Below are positions 52,001 to 64,000 of a stretch of 64,000 nt of DNA, in pieces. This DNA is from an uncultured bacterium (GTDB lineage: Bacteria > Bacteroidota > Rhodothermia > Rhodothermales > Rubricoccaceae), in contig CANLSR010000010.1 of the NCBI GenBank assembly GCA_947493945.1, forward strand, positions 1-64,000, written 5' to 3'. The notes under the pieces were generated by a model. It did no database searches and had not been told where the DNA came from. It was given only the letters and a program-made list of their open reading frames with translations. Position 1 is the first letter of the stretch; each line of letters begins with the position of its first letter. Both the position numbers and the translations under genes were made by a program.

Positions 52001-54830
52001 GGACCTGGTGGTGCTCAACGACCACCCGCCGTCCTACGCCGACAGCCTGCAGGAGGCGCTCACGCAGGCGACCGAGATGTCGCCCCAACGGGCGCTCCTG
52101 AACCAGCGCGGCGGCATCTTTATCCGCCGCACCGACGGCATGTCGGAGGAGGACCTGGCGCTGCTCCAGACGGCCGCCCGGGTAATCTTGCACGGCGAGA
52201 TCCCGACGATGCTGGCCTCGGCGCCGACGAGCGAGTTGGAGGCCCACGCAGACGCCGGCCGCCCAGCGCCCCCGGCAGCCGACCCCCGGCCCACGGACTC
52301 CCGAGACCGGGCCGTGGCCGCGGTCCACCCCGACGCCGCCGAGCGGCTGGCGGCCCTCGGTGTCGAGCTCGACCTGGCCCAGGAGCCGTCGGGCGACGAC
52401 CTGGCGTTCTTCAACGGGACGGGCGGCTTCGCCGACGACGGCCGCGCCTACGTCGTCCGCCAGCGCGGCGGGCACCCGGCCGACCGGACGCCGCTGCCCT
52501 GGATCAACGTGGTCGCCAACCCGGCCGCCGGGTTTACCGCGACCGAGAGCGGCGAGGGCTTTACCTGGGCCCGCAACTCGCAGCAGAACAAGCTCACGCC
52601 GTGGTCCAACGACCCCGTCACCGACCCGGCCGGCGAGGCGATCTACCTCCGCGACGACGACGCGGGCGTGTTCTGGACGACCACGCCGCGCCCGGCGCCG
52701 GCGCCGACGCTCTACGAGACGTCGCACGGGTGGGGCCACACCACCTGGCGCGCCGAGTGGGCCGGCCTGGCCATGGAGACGACGGCGTTCGTGCCGCGCC
52801 GCGACCCCGTTAAGGTCGTCCGCCTGCGGCTGACCAACACCGGCGACGGGCCGCGCCGGCTGTCGCTCTACCGCTACGCCGAGCTGGTGCTGGGCGAGCG
52901 GCGAGAGCCCAACGCGCCCTACATCGTGGTCAGCCGCGACGACGAGTCGGGCGCGGTCCTGGCGCGGAACCCGTACAACCCCACGTTCGGCGGCCGGCTG
53001 GCGTTCTCCGCGGTCGGTGGGGCAGAGGTGGCGTCGGTGTCGGCCCAGCGGGCAACGTTCCTGGGCCGCAACGGCCACGCCTCCGCACCTGAGGCCGTGG
53101 CCGAGGGCGGAGAGCTGAACGGCGAGCTGGCGACCGACCTCGACCCGTGCGCCGCGCTCCACGTGCCGCTGGCGCTCGACGCCGGCGAGACGCGCGAGGT
53201 CGTGTTCCTGTTCGGCCAGGCCAAGACCGTCGAGGACATCCGCACGATCGTGGAGCGCCACCGCGACCCGGCCTCGGCCGACCTGGCGCTGAGCGAGGTG
53301 ACCGCGTTCTGGGAAGAGACGCTGGGCGCGATCCAGGTGGAGACGCCCGCGCCCGACCTCGACGTGCTCGTCAACGGCTGGCTGCTCTACCAGAACCTGT
53401 CGTGCCGGCTGTGGGGACGCTCGGCGTTCTACCAGTCGGGCGGCGCGTACGGCTTCCGCGACCAGCTCCAGGACTCGCTCTCCCTCGTCTACACGCGCCC
53501 CGACCTGACGCGCGCCCAGATCTTGAAGAACTCGGCGCACCAGTTCGAGGAGGGCGACGTGCTCCACTGGTGGCACCCCGTCACCGGCGCCGGCATCCGC
53601 ACGCGGTTCTCGGACGACCTGCTGTGGCTGCCCTACGCCGTCGCCTTTACGCTGGCGACGACGGGCGACGAGACCCTCCTTGACGAGGAGGCCCCGTTTA
53701 TCACGGCGCGGGCGCTGGAGCCGGGCGAGGACGAGGTGTTCATGACGCCCCAGCGCAGCGGCGAGCACGGCTCGGTCTACGAGCACGCCTGCCGAGCCAT
53801 CGACATCTCGCTCACCGCCGGCCGCCACGGGATCCCGCTCATGGGCTCGGGCGACTGGAACGACGGCATGAACCGCGTCGGCAACGAAGGGGAAGGGGAG
53901 AGCGTGTGGCTGGGCTTTTTCCTCGCCCACATCTTGCAGCGCTTCATCCCGATCTGCCGCGACCGCAACGACCGCCAGCGGGCCGAGCGCTACGCGGCGT
54001 ACCTCGCGGATCTCAAGACGGCGCTCAACGCCGACGGCTGGGACGGCCAGTGGTACCGCCGCGCCTACTACGACGACGGCACCCCGCTGGGCTCGGCCTC
54101 CAACGACGAGTGCCGGATCGACGCCATCGCCCAGGGCTGGTCGGTGATCTCGGGCGTCGCGCCGGACGACCGCGCCCAGAGCGCCCTGGACGCCGTGGAC
54201 CAGCACCTGGTCGACGACCGCGCGGGCATCGTCAAGCTGCTCACGCCGCCGTTCGACCTGACGGGCCACGACCCGGGCTACATCAAGGGCTACCTGCCGG
54301 GCGTGCGCGAGAACGGCGGCCAGTACACGCACGGCGTGCTGTGGGCCGTCCGCGCCTTTGCCGAGGCCGGGCGCCACGACCGCGCCGCCGAGCTCCTGCG
54401 CATGATCCTGCCGCTCAACCACGCCCGCACGCCGGCCGCCGTGGACCGCTACAAGACCGAGCCCTACGCCGTGGCGGCCGACGTCTACAGCGTCGACCCG
54501 CACCTGGGGCGCGGCGGCTGGACGTGGTACACCGGCTCGGCGGGCTGGATGTGGCGCGTGGCCGTGGAGTCGGTGTTGGGCCTGCGCCGCGAGGCCGAGG
54601 CCCTGTGCCTGACGCCGCGGATGCCCAGCGACTGGCCGGGCTACACGGTCCGCTACCGCACCGACGCGCGGGGCACCGTCTACGTCGTCCGCGTGGAGCG
54701 CGCCGGCCCGGGCGACGACGTCTCGGGCCACGCCGACGGCCAGCCGCTGGCGGTCGACGGCGGCACGGCGCGGATCCCATTGATCTCCGACGGCGCCGAG
54801 CACGTGGCGACGGTTCGGGTCGGCGGATAG
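46056..54830 (+). CDS. cyclic beta-1,2-glucan synthase-like (GT84-glycoamylase-GH94), 2924 aa
   Basis: Very large inner-membrane enzyme like NdvB/Cgs. Order: helical N-terminus (about 1-390); two membrane helices (about 403-465); cytoplasmic GT84 domain with VVIPTLITSPAHAREMVERL near 490, TLDADTRTTPDAARSLV near 630 and RQHRWVRGDWQLLPWLLPR near 777; more helices (about 825-985); a Glycoamylase domain (about 1045-1550; HFYNWYSTETGAVMAPRYVS, SYMVHHQGMGLLAVTNAL); then two GH94-type halves (about 1600-2924) with GSGDWNDGMNRVGNEGEGES near 2597, whose Asp is the expected acid. Size and order match Cgs (about 2870 aa). GTG start at 46056. It probably makes and sizes periplasmic beta-1,2-glucan. Confidence 0.9.
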   Translation: MLAPTVESLFKPVHFAEHARRLARTQAVDSGGSKGRPLRPMLREALDDLAEAYRALAVAGRAGDALTPAAEWLLDNYHLVRDQLREAEERMPKAYYRLLPKLTSGPYQGLPRTYEIAETLAERTDNAATPEHLEAFVRGYQEVELLTLAELWALPILLRVALAQRVAALARPLREALVERQAAVEGAAEIVATARGDQAEVVAVLAEMARARAPLSGPFALSLAGALQEAGGDETAMAWLEHRLRARRLDLDDVERLVTQRETQWQGSISNAVLALKSIEATEWVGFVEGLSAVEQTLREDPAGVYGQMDAATRDHYRHQVERLARRSSETEFGVAERAVALARAAAEPAAADAPAAPEPPPAADHVGYWVVGRGARTLGKAVGYHAKPSRRMLWLSERHPTAVYLGGISLVTALGLLVSVWIADAAGADAGWLALTVAAAFLPVLDFAVTFVNWNVVRFLPPRRLPRLGLRDGIPSEARTFVVIPTLITSPAHAREMVERLEVHALANSDPALRFALLSDVPDAPEKEMPGDRDTVEAARQAVRALNDRARLERSRGDGAPAEDRFFLLHRERLWNESQGVWMGWERKRGKLEEFNELLRRPDAPTTYTTVEGEFGQATAGDAVRYVLTLDADTRTTPDAARSLVATAMHPLNRPQYSPAEGRVTAGYGVFQPRVSISPESGRQTLFARVYAGRPGVDPYTTAVSDAYMDLFGEGIYTGKGLYDVDAFRTSLDGAVPENAVLSHDLLEGNHARAALATGVEVFDDFPSRYASFAARQHRWVRGDWQLLPWLLPRVRNAAGRWRRNPLSVVGRWKLADNLRRSLTPPAVLAFLLLAWTVLPGSPFVWTLIALFVLAFPIYAPAAHGFIFQPPDTVTSSWLRIVWADVQMHARQIGLSVVFLAHQSAVMLDAIGRTLWRLLVSKRDRLEWTTAQQSEASAGDVPRSMWVSVGWALVVLASVTLTEPIAWLTALPFAAAWIAAPWVARSVSRPLPSEDYTLTGEDRRRLRRVARRTWRFFDETLSDADRWLPPDNLQVQPAQGLARRTSPTNIGLALNAVQAAGDLGYLPRVEEVRRLGLMIGSLEGLERYRGHFYNWYSTETGAVMAPRYVSTVDSGNLAGAFLALKQGLLETSEAPWPAPALLAGLADTLAEVDAAGGPARDAAAAVSRALAERAPRGLAAWHERLATVDRHATTLAQTLTDQPDEIRQWGETLAAEARRALAEVETFAPWLRPGQPALPPEVHADLDQARSLGGLALRIEIQRDEAPGGALAVLAQAAEAVRSLFDATHDLAARADALVREMDFRPLYDPERDLFKIGYDVGMARQDSHTYDLLASEARLASLLAVAKGEAPPEHWFHLGRPTRVTGVRRALLSWSGTMFEYLMPVIYTRLYERTLLYDACYNAVSLQRAYGRTKGRPWGISESGYALLDLHLTYQYRAFGVPYLGLKRGLGEDYVVSPYSTLLALLVRPERALSNLVKLDALGAFGPYGYYEAIDYTPGRISGAAAGGTEPHEIVRSYMVHHQGMGLLAVTNALRDHVFQERFHRDPLVRSVAILLQERVPTVVEKIDPHPLDETDVEPVEIVPVEARVEQYGYASTGDPAPHGALLSNGRYSTFLTTSGTGYSRLSDVALTRWHGDRTRDAEGFFVYVRDVESGHYWSAGRQPVVSAPEPDRYDVWVHANKVEIARVDDWIETFTEAAVSPEDDAEVRRVTVTNYGDRPRTIELTSYAEVVLQPPAGDLGHPAFSKLFVETEYLPRNNALLATRRPRAESDVRRWMVHSVADKGLSRPGRAAISPLQFETDRMRFVGRGRTLDQPAAMDPGTRLSRTAGAVLDPVVSLRRVVTLQPKQSVQVVFTLAVAANREEAERLAERYDHPDAAQRAFELASTYGLVELGHVGLTGEQTLNAQELASRLLYGGPGLAAPAGVRERNVRPQSGLWAYGISGDLPILLFRVANQEQVEAFQQLLKVHAFWRRRGLEVDLVVLNDHPPSYADSLQEALTQATEMSPQRALLNQRGGIFIRRTDGMSEEDLALLQTAARVILHGEIPTMLASAPTSELEAHADAGRPAPPAADPRPTDSRDRAVAAVHPDAAERLAALGVELDLAQEPSGDDLAFFNGTGGFADDGRAYVVRQRGGHPADRTPLPWINVVANPAAGFTATESGEGFTWARNSQQNKLTPWSNDPVTDPAGEAIYLRDDDAGVFWTTTPRPAPAPTLYETSHGWGHTTWRAEWAGLAMETTAFVPRRDPVKVVRLRLTNTGDGPRRLSLYRYAELVLGERREPNAPYIVVSRDDESGAVLARNPYNPTFGGRLAFSAVGGAEVASVSAQRATFLGRNGHASAPEAVAEGGELNGELATDLDPCAALHVPLALDAGETREVVFLFGQAKTVEDIRTIVERHRDPASADLALSEVTAFWEETLGAIQVETPAPDLDVLVNGWLLYQNLSCRLWGRSAFYQSGGAYGFRDQLQDSLSLVYTRPDLTRAQILKNSAHQFEEGDVLHWWHPVTGAGIRTRFSDDLLWLPYAVAFTLATTGDETLLDEEAPFITARALEPGEDEVFMTPQRSGEHGSVYEHACRAIDISLTAGRHGIPLMGSGDWNDGMNRVGNEGEGESVWLGFFLAHILQRFIPICRDRNDRQRAERYAAYLADLKTALNADGWDGQWYRRAYYDDGTPLGSASNDECRIDAIAQGWSVISGVAPDDRAQSALDAVDQHLVDDRAGIVKLLTPPFDLTGHDPGYIKGYLPGVRENGGQYTHGVLWAVRAFAEAGRHDRAAELLRMILPLNHARTPAAVDRYKTEPYAVAADVYSVDPHLGRGGWTWYTGSAGWMWRVAVESVLGLRREAEALCLTPRMPSDWPGYTVRYRTDARGTVYVVRVERAGPGDDVSGHADGQPLAVDGGTARIPLISDGAEHVATVRVGG

Positions 54831-54890
54831 CGCGTGGTCTGGTGGCGCGGCGCTCCCGCCGCCATCGCTACGCTCCGTGCGGCATTGGCC

Positions 54891-54914
54891 GTCCCCCTCA
54901 CGCGTGAGGGGGAC
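54891..54914. terminator. 24-bp perfect palindrome after the glucan synthase gene
   Basis: GTCCCCCTCACG (54891-54902) is followed directly by its reverse complement (54903-54914). It lies 61 bases past the stop. The likely role is a terminator hairpin or a repeat remnant. Confidence 0.55.
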
Positions 54915-55180
54915 AGTCTGAGTGCCCGCTGGGCGACGGCGACCAGCATGATGGGCGCTCGGACGGGGGGAGCGCTGCGTACGACCCGTCCCTTCCCATC
55001 GCCGGCATCGGCCGCCAGTGGGGCGGGGGAGGCGGTGAACAGCGAGCGAAGCCTGGCCTATGGGCCGGTTTCGGCCCGCAAGCTCCGTAGTTTCGTGATC
55101 CGCCGCCCGAGAGCCCTCGGCTGCGGCCCCACCTGCGCGGGAGTCTCGCTCGAACCGAGACGGTTGCACCGCACCCCGAC
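54915..55180 (+). other. gap and leader upstream of rplK
   Basis: There is no credible gene. It holds a degenerate copy of the CCGCCAGYGGGGCGGGG repeat near 55012, a hairpin GGGCCG (55062-55067)/CGGCCC (55072-55077) just before the promoter box, and in the leader a hairpin GTCTCG (55143-55148)/CGAGAC (55156-55161). The secE-nusG genes that often precede rplK are absent here. Confidence 0.6.
55088..55095 (+). promoter_or_regulatory. -7-like promoter box of the ribosomal/RNA polymerase operon
   Basis: TAGTTTCG differs from TAnnTTTG at one base and would give a leader of about 80 nt before the rplK ATG at 55181. Confidence 0.45.
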
Positions 55181-55618
55181 ATGGCAAAAAAGGTAGACGG
55201 CTACATCAAGCTGCAGATCAAGGCCGGCCAGGCGAGCCCGGCCCCGCCGATCGGCCCGGCCCTGGGCCAGAAGGGCGTCAACATCATGGAGTTCTGCAAG
55301 GCGTTCAACGCCGCGACGCAGGACAAGATGGGGCTCGTGATCCCGGTGGTCATCACCGTGTTCGGTGACAAGAGCTTCACGTTCGTCACCAAGAGCCCGC
55401 CGGCCGCGATCCTGCTCAAGAACGCCGCCAAGGTCCAGAAGGGCGCCGGCGACCCGCTGCGCGACAAGGTCGGCAAGGTGACGTGGGACCAGTGCCGTGA
55501 CATCGCCGAGCAGAAGCTCGAGGACCTCAACGCGACCGACCTCGACAACGCCGCGCGGATGATCGCCGGCACGGCCCGCTCGATGGGCCTGACCGTCACC
55601 GGCGCGCCCGTCGCCTAA
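55181..55618 (+). CDS. rplK: ribosomal protein L11
   Basis: Large-subunit protein of the GTPase-associated stalk base that binds 23S rRNA and is needed for stringent-response sensing. [40 protein letters not shown] and the C-terminal [17 protein letters not shown] are standard. At 145 aa it is full length. It is first gene of the rplKAJL-rpoBC operon. A 10-bp stem follows the stop. Confidence 0.98.
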   Translation: MAKKVDGYIKLQIKAGQASPAPPIGPALGQKGVNIMEFCKAFNAATQDKMGLVIPVVITVFGDKSFTFVTKSPPAAILLKNAAKVQKGAGDPLRDKVGKVTWDQCRDIAEQKLEDLNATDLDNAARMIAGTARSMGLTVTGAPVA

Positions 55619-55623
55619 CTCTC

Positions 55624-55648
55624 CCCGCTGGCGGTCGTCGCCAGCGGG
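55624..55648 (+). promoter_or_regulatory. hairpin in the rplK-rplA gap (CGCTGGCG family)
   Basis: CCCGCTGGCG (55624-55633) pairs perfectly with CGCCAGCGGG (55639-55648), loop GTCGT. It sits inside the operon, so it may be a partial terminator or mRNA-processing site. Confidence 0.6.
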
Positions 55649-55708
55649 ACGTTCACTCGCGGGAGTCCCGGCCCACCGGGACGTCTGCACCGCACACCCT
55701 GCACATTC

Positions 55709-56431
55709 ATGGCAAAACGAGGAAAACGATACCGCCAGGCCGCCGAGCTCGTCGCTACGGCGGTCGAGGAGGCCGAGGGGCCGCTCCCGCTCGACCAGGC
55801 CGCACGGCTGGTCAAGGAGACCGGGCGGGCCAAGTTCGAGGAGTCCGTCGACATCGACATCCGCCTGGGCGTGGACCCCAAGCACGCCGACCAGATGGTC
55901 CGCGGCTCGGTCGCGCTCCCGCACGGGACCGGCAAGACCGTCCGCGTGCTGGTCCTGACCAACGAGGGCAAACAGGCCGAGGCGACCGCCGCCGGCGCCG
56001 ACATGGTCGGGCTGGACGACTACGCGGACAAGATCCAGAACGAGGGGTTCACCGACTTCGACGTGCTCATCGCCAGCCCGGACGTGATGCCGGTCGTCGG
56101 CCGGCTGGGCCGCGTGCTCGGGCCCCGCGGATTGATGCCGAACCCCAAGTCGGGCACGGTCACCAACGACCTGGCCGAGGCGGTGGAAGCCGTCAAGGCC
56201 GGCCGGATCGACTTCCGCGTCGACAAGGCGGGCATCATCCACACCGCCATCGGGAAGTCGACGTTCACCGACGACCAGATCCGCGACAACGCCGACGCCT
56301 TCCTCAAGGAGATCATCCGCCTCCGCCCGGCGGCCGCGAAGGGCCTGTACGTCAAGAGCGTCACGCTCTCGACCACGATGGGCCCCGCCGTCCCGGTCGA
56401 CCGTGGCGCCGCCGTCACCGCCACTCGCTAA
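55709..56431 (+). CDS. rplA: ribosomal protein L1
   Basis: L1-stalk protein and, in many bacteria, translational repressor of its own operon. [71 protein letters not shown] and [20 protein letters not shown] are diagnostic. At 240 aa it is full length. The 90-base gap from rplK holds the hairpin described above; a long imperfect hairpin follows before rplJ. Confidence 0.98.
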   Translation: MAKRGKRYRQAAELVATAVEEAEGPLPLDQAARLVKETGRAKFEESVDIDIRLGVDPKHADQMVRGSVALPHGTGKTVRVLVLTNEGKQAEATAAGADMVGLDDYADKIQNEGFTDFDVLIASPDVMPVVGRLGRVLGPRGLMPNPKSGTVTNDLAEAVEAVKAGRIDFRVDKAGIIHTAIGKSTFTDDQIRDNADAFLKEIIRLRPAAAKGLYVKSVTLSTTMGPAVPVDRGAAVTATR

Positions 56432-56433
56432 TC

Positions 56434-56508
56434 GTTGAATGTGCAAAGTGAAGGGCCGAACGCGCGTCGTGCCGTTGGCCTTCCGCACTCCACTTTCAAG
56501 CATTCAAC
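56434..56508 (+). promoter_or_regulatory. rplJ leader hairpin, candidate L10 autoregulatory site
   Basis: GTTGAATG (56434-56441) pairs with CATTCAAC (56501-56508), AAAGTG (56445-56450) with CACTTT (56491-56496), and AAGGGCC (56451-56457) imperfectly with GGCCTT (56477-56482). This makes an imperfect 75-nt stem that ends nine bases before the rplJ ATG. It is noticeably AT-richer than its surroundings. L10 leaders that bind the L10-L12 complex occupy this place in many bacteria; a small mobile palindrome is the alternative. Confidence 0.5.
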
Positions 56509-56517
56509 TCTAAAGAC

Positions 56518-57051
56518 ATGCCGCTTACCAAAGCACAAAAGTCCGAGGCGCTCGATGCCATCTCCGACCAGCTCGGCGAGGCCAACACCGTCTACCTGAC
56601 CGACTACCAGGGCCTGACCGTCGAGCAGGCGACGGGCCTGCGCCGGGCCTTCCGCGAGGCCGACGTCCAGTTCAAGGTTCTCAAGAACACGCTCCTCCGC
56701 CGCGCGATGGAGAACCAGGGCGGGTTCGACGACCTGATCGACCAGCTCCACGGGCCGACGGCCGTCGCGTTCACGAACGACCCGGCCGGCCCGGCCAAGG
56801 TGCTCAAGAAGTTCCTCGACGACAACAACCTCGAAGTCCCGCGCTTCAAGGGCGCCTACATCGACGGCTCCGTCTACGGCGAGGACCAGCTGGACGTGCT
56901 GGCCTCGCTCAAGAGCCGCGACGAGCTTCTCGCCGACATCCTGGGCCTGCTCATGGCGCCCATCACCAACGTCGCGTCGGCCCTCGGCGCGCAGGGCGCT
57001 GGCCTGGCCAGCGTCATCCAGCAGATCTCCGAAAAGGAGGAGGAGGCCTAG
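56518..57051 (+). CDS. rplJ: ribosomal protein L10
   Basis: Stalk scaffold that anchors L7/L12 dimers. MPLTKAQKSEALDAISDQLG, YLTDYQGLTVEQATGLRRAF, VQFKVLKNTLLRRAMEN, and the C-terminal helix (APITNVASALGAQGAGLASV to QQISEKEEEA) that binds L12. 177 aa. Start at 56518, after a long leader hairpin. Confidence 0.97.
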   Translation: MPLTKAQKSEALDAISDQLGEANTVYLTDYQGLTVEQATGLRRAFREADVQFKVLKNTLLRRAMENQGGFDDLIDQLHGPTAVAFTNDPAGPAKVLKKFLDDNNLEVPRFKGAYIDGSVYGEDQLDVLASLKSRDELLADILGLLMAPITNVASALGAQGAGLASVIQQISEKEEEA

Positions 57052-57161
57052 CCCCCTGCTGACTCACCCCGCACGGCCGGCGACTCGCGCCGGCACGGCA
57101 TCCCCTTAATCAGCGGCGTAGCCACCCAAGGCTGAGACCGCCGCAGGAACACCCACACATC

Positions 57162-57539
57162 ATGGCAGACATCAACACCATCGCCGAGAGCCTCGTCAAC
57201 CTCACCATCAAGGAGGCCAACGAGCTGCTCACGGTCCTCAAGGACGAGTACGGCATCGAGCCCGCCGCCGCCGCCGCCGTCATGGCCGGCCCGGCCGGTG
57301 GCGACGGCGCCGCGGCGGCCGAGGAGCAGTCCGAGTTCGACGTGATCCTGTCGGGCATCGGCGGCAACAAGATCGCCGTCATCAAGGAGGTCCGCGGGAT
57401 CACCGGCCTGGGTCTCAAGGAGGCCAAGGAGCTCGTCGACAACGCGCCGTCCCCGATCAAGGAGGGCGTGCCGAAGGAGGAGGCCGACGAGGTCAAGGGC
57501 AAGCTCGAGGGCGCCGGCGCCACGGTCGAGCTCAAGTAG
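57162..57539 (+). CDS. rplL: ribosomal protein L7/L12
   Basis: Acidic stalk protein contacting elongation factors. The N-terminal dimerisation helix ([20 protein letters not shown]) is followed by an Ala/Gly hinge ([20 protein letters not shown]) and the globular domain ([52 protein letters not shown]). At 125 aa it is normal length. The 110-base gap from rplJ holds nothing notable. Confidence 0.98.
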   Translation: MADINTIAESLVNLTIKEANELLTVLKDEYGIEPAAAAAVMAGPAGGDGAAAAEEQSEFDVILSGIGGNKIAVIKEVRGITGLGLKEAKELVDNAPSPIKEGVPKEEADEVKGKLEGAGATVELK

Positions 57540-57594
57540 TCCCGCCGCTGGCGGCCCTCGCCTCGGCGAGACGCCCCGCCAGCGCGTCGCGTGT

Positions 57595-57646
57595 CGCCCG
57601 CCCCCCCGGCGGAGGCTTCGGCCTCCTGGCCGAGTGGGGGCGGGCG
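57595..57646 (+). promoter_or_regulatory. rplL-rpoB attenuator-like two-tier hairpin with UUCG loop
   Basis: The outer stem CGCCCGCCCCC (57595-57605) pairs with GGGGGCGGGCG (57636-57646). The inner stem GGAGGC (57611-57616) closes on an extra-stable c(UUCG)g tetraloop with GCCTCC (57621-57626). It lies in the 368-base rplL-rpoB gap, where E. coli has a partial terminator and RNase III site. It likely lowers rpoBC expression relative to the ribosomal genes. Confidence 0.6.
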
Positions 57647-57800
57647 TTCGCGGCATCCGGCCCCGCCGCCCAACCGGCGGGCGCTGGCCCGTGCGAAGAC
57701 CGTGCCAACCCACGGCCCGCACACCCGAATGGGCGGAACCCCGAGTTCCAGTCCCCGTTCGGCTCTGTCCGCCCCCGACCGTAGGGGCGCACCGACCCCC

Positions 57801-57826
57801 GCGCTGGCGGGTTCATTCGCCAGCGC
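57801..57826 (+). repeat. GCGCTGGCG/CGCCAGCGC palindrome upstream of rpoB
   Basis: Perfect 9-bp arms (57801-57809, 57818-57826) with a GGTTCATT loop, 82 bases before the rpoB start. This is a second hairpin in the same gap. The rest of 57540-57907 shows no gene. Confidence 0.6.
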
Positions 57827-57907
57827 CGCCCGGGGAGCCCGGAGCTCCGGCTCCGTCGCTCCCGTCCGGGCACCCGCAGCACCAGGTCACCAACCCCAGG
57901 GTACGCC

Positions 57908-61774
<3,867 letters not shown>

Positions 61775-61786
61775 CGACGGGCGCCG

Positions 61787-61815
61787 GCCGCTGGCGGACA
61801 CACACCGCCAGCGGC
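61787..61815 (+). terminator. rpoB-rpoC gap palindrome (CCGCTGGCGG family)
   Basis: GCCGCTGGCGG (61787-61797) is exactly inverted as CCGCCAGCGGC (61805-61815) around ACACACA. It lies 13 bases after the rpoB stop and 48 bases before rpoC, so it must be leaky if it terminates. Confidence 0.6.
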
Positions 61816-61863
61816 GCGGCCTCTCGCCCCGTCTCTAGTCCACCACTATTACAGATCAAACAC

Positions 61864-64000
<2,137 letters not shown>

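Noticed and set aside
46167-55187. Very long open frame (about 3000 codons) on the minus strand opposite the glucan synthase gene
   Set aside because: It is the codon-phase shadow of a GC-rich gene: low-complexity Arg/Val/Gly/Leu sequence with no domain, while the plus frame has clear GT84 and GH94 motifs.

Overview
The window is GC-rich DNA from a free-living bacterium that I place, by inference, in the Rhodothermota branch of the Bacteroidota superphylum (Rubrivirga/Rubricoccus-like). The reasons are: start codons preceded by C/T-rich leaders rather than AGGAGG Shine-Dalgarno sequences; many TAnnTTTG-like -7 promoter boxes; a YtxJ-type (bacillithiol-linked) thiol protein; many lipoproteins; and very high GC. 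The window holds about 40 protein genes and no rRNA or tRNA gene that I can see.

Region by region. 1-1.7 kb: an IS110-family transposase followed by a hairpin-rich noncoding segment (candidate bridge RNA) and a small membrane-protein gene. 1.7-9.2 kb: a lipoprotein nuclease/phosphatase-like protein, a SleB-type cell-wall hydrolase, pdxB, a gamma-carbonic anhydrase-like protein, an NfeD-flotillin pair and gluconokinase. 9.3-14.1 kb: a double-AP2-domain protein, then a tightly overlapping minus-strand operon of flippase-like protein, two membrane glycosyltransferases and a polysaccharide deacetylase. 14.3-21.6 kb: an outer-membrane barrel protein, purD overlapping an NHL-repeat lipoprotein, and a 1187-residue outer-membrane or surface protein. 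21.6-24 kb: an inverted pair of widespread palindromic repeats, then a PhoU-like/Na-Pi cotransporter pair behind a Pho-box-like direct repeat. 24-26.6 kb: a possible metallo-lipoprotein behind a heptamer tandem repeat, and an MltF-type lytic transglycosylase.

26.7-27.8 kb: a markedly lower-GC segment that looks like a single integron gene cassette. It has a G^TT boundary, an attC-like 3' end and a 10-bp flanking direct repeat. It carries an unrecognised membrane protein with a lysozyme-like motif and is the clearest foreign DNA in the window. 27.8-43.5 kb: a thiol-redox gene pair, oligoendopeptidase F, a CYTH-HTH-CHAD fusion, a DJ-1/PfpI protein, a large zinc metalloprotease lipoprotein, a pyrC-gdx-macrodomain operon, a cysteine-desulfurase-like enzyme and an M28 peptidase. 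43.5-54.8 kb: a lipoprotein, a glucoamylase-family (GH144-like) protein and a 2924-residue cyclic beta-1,2-glucan synthase-like protein. 55-64 kb: the rplK-rplA-rplJ-rplL-rpoB-rpoC operon, with candidate autoregulatory hairpins in its gaps; rpoC runs off the window.

A short palindrome built on CCGCTGGCGG/CCGCCAGCGG recurs in many gene gaps, mostly at gene 3' ends. It behaves like a REP-type element doubling as terminator.
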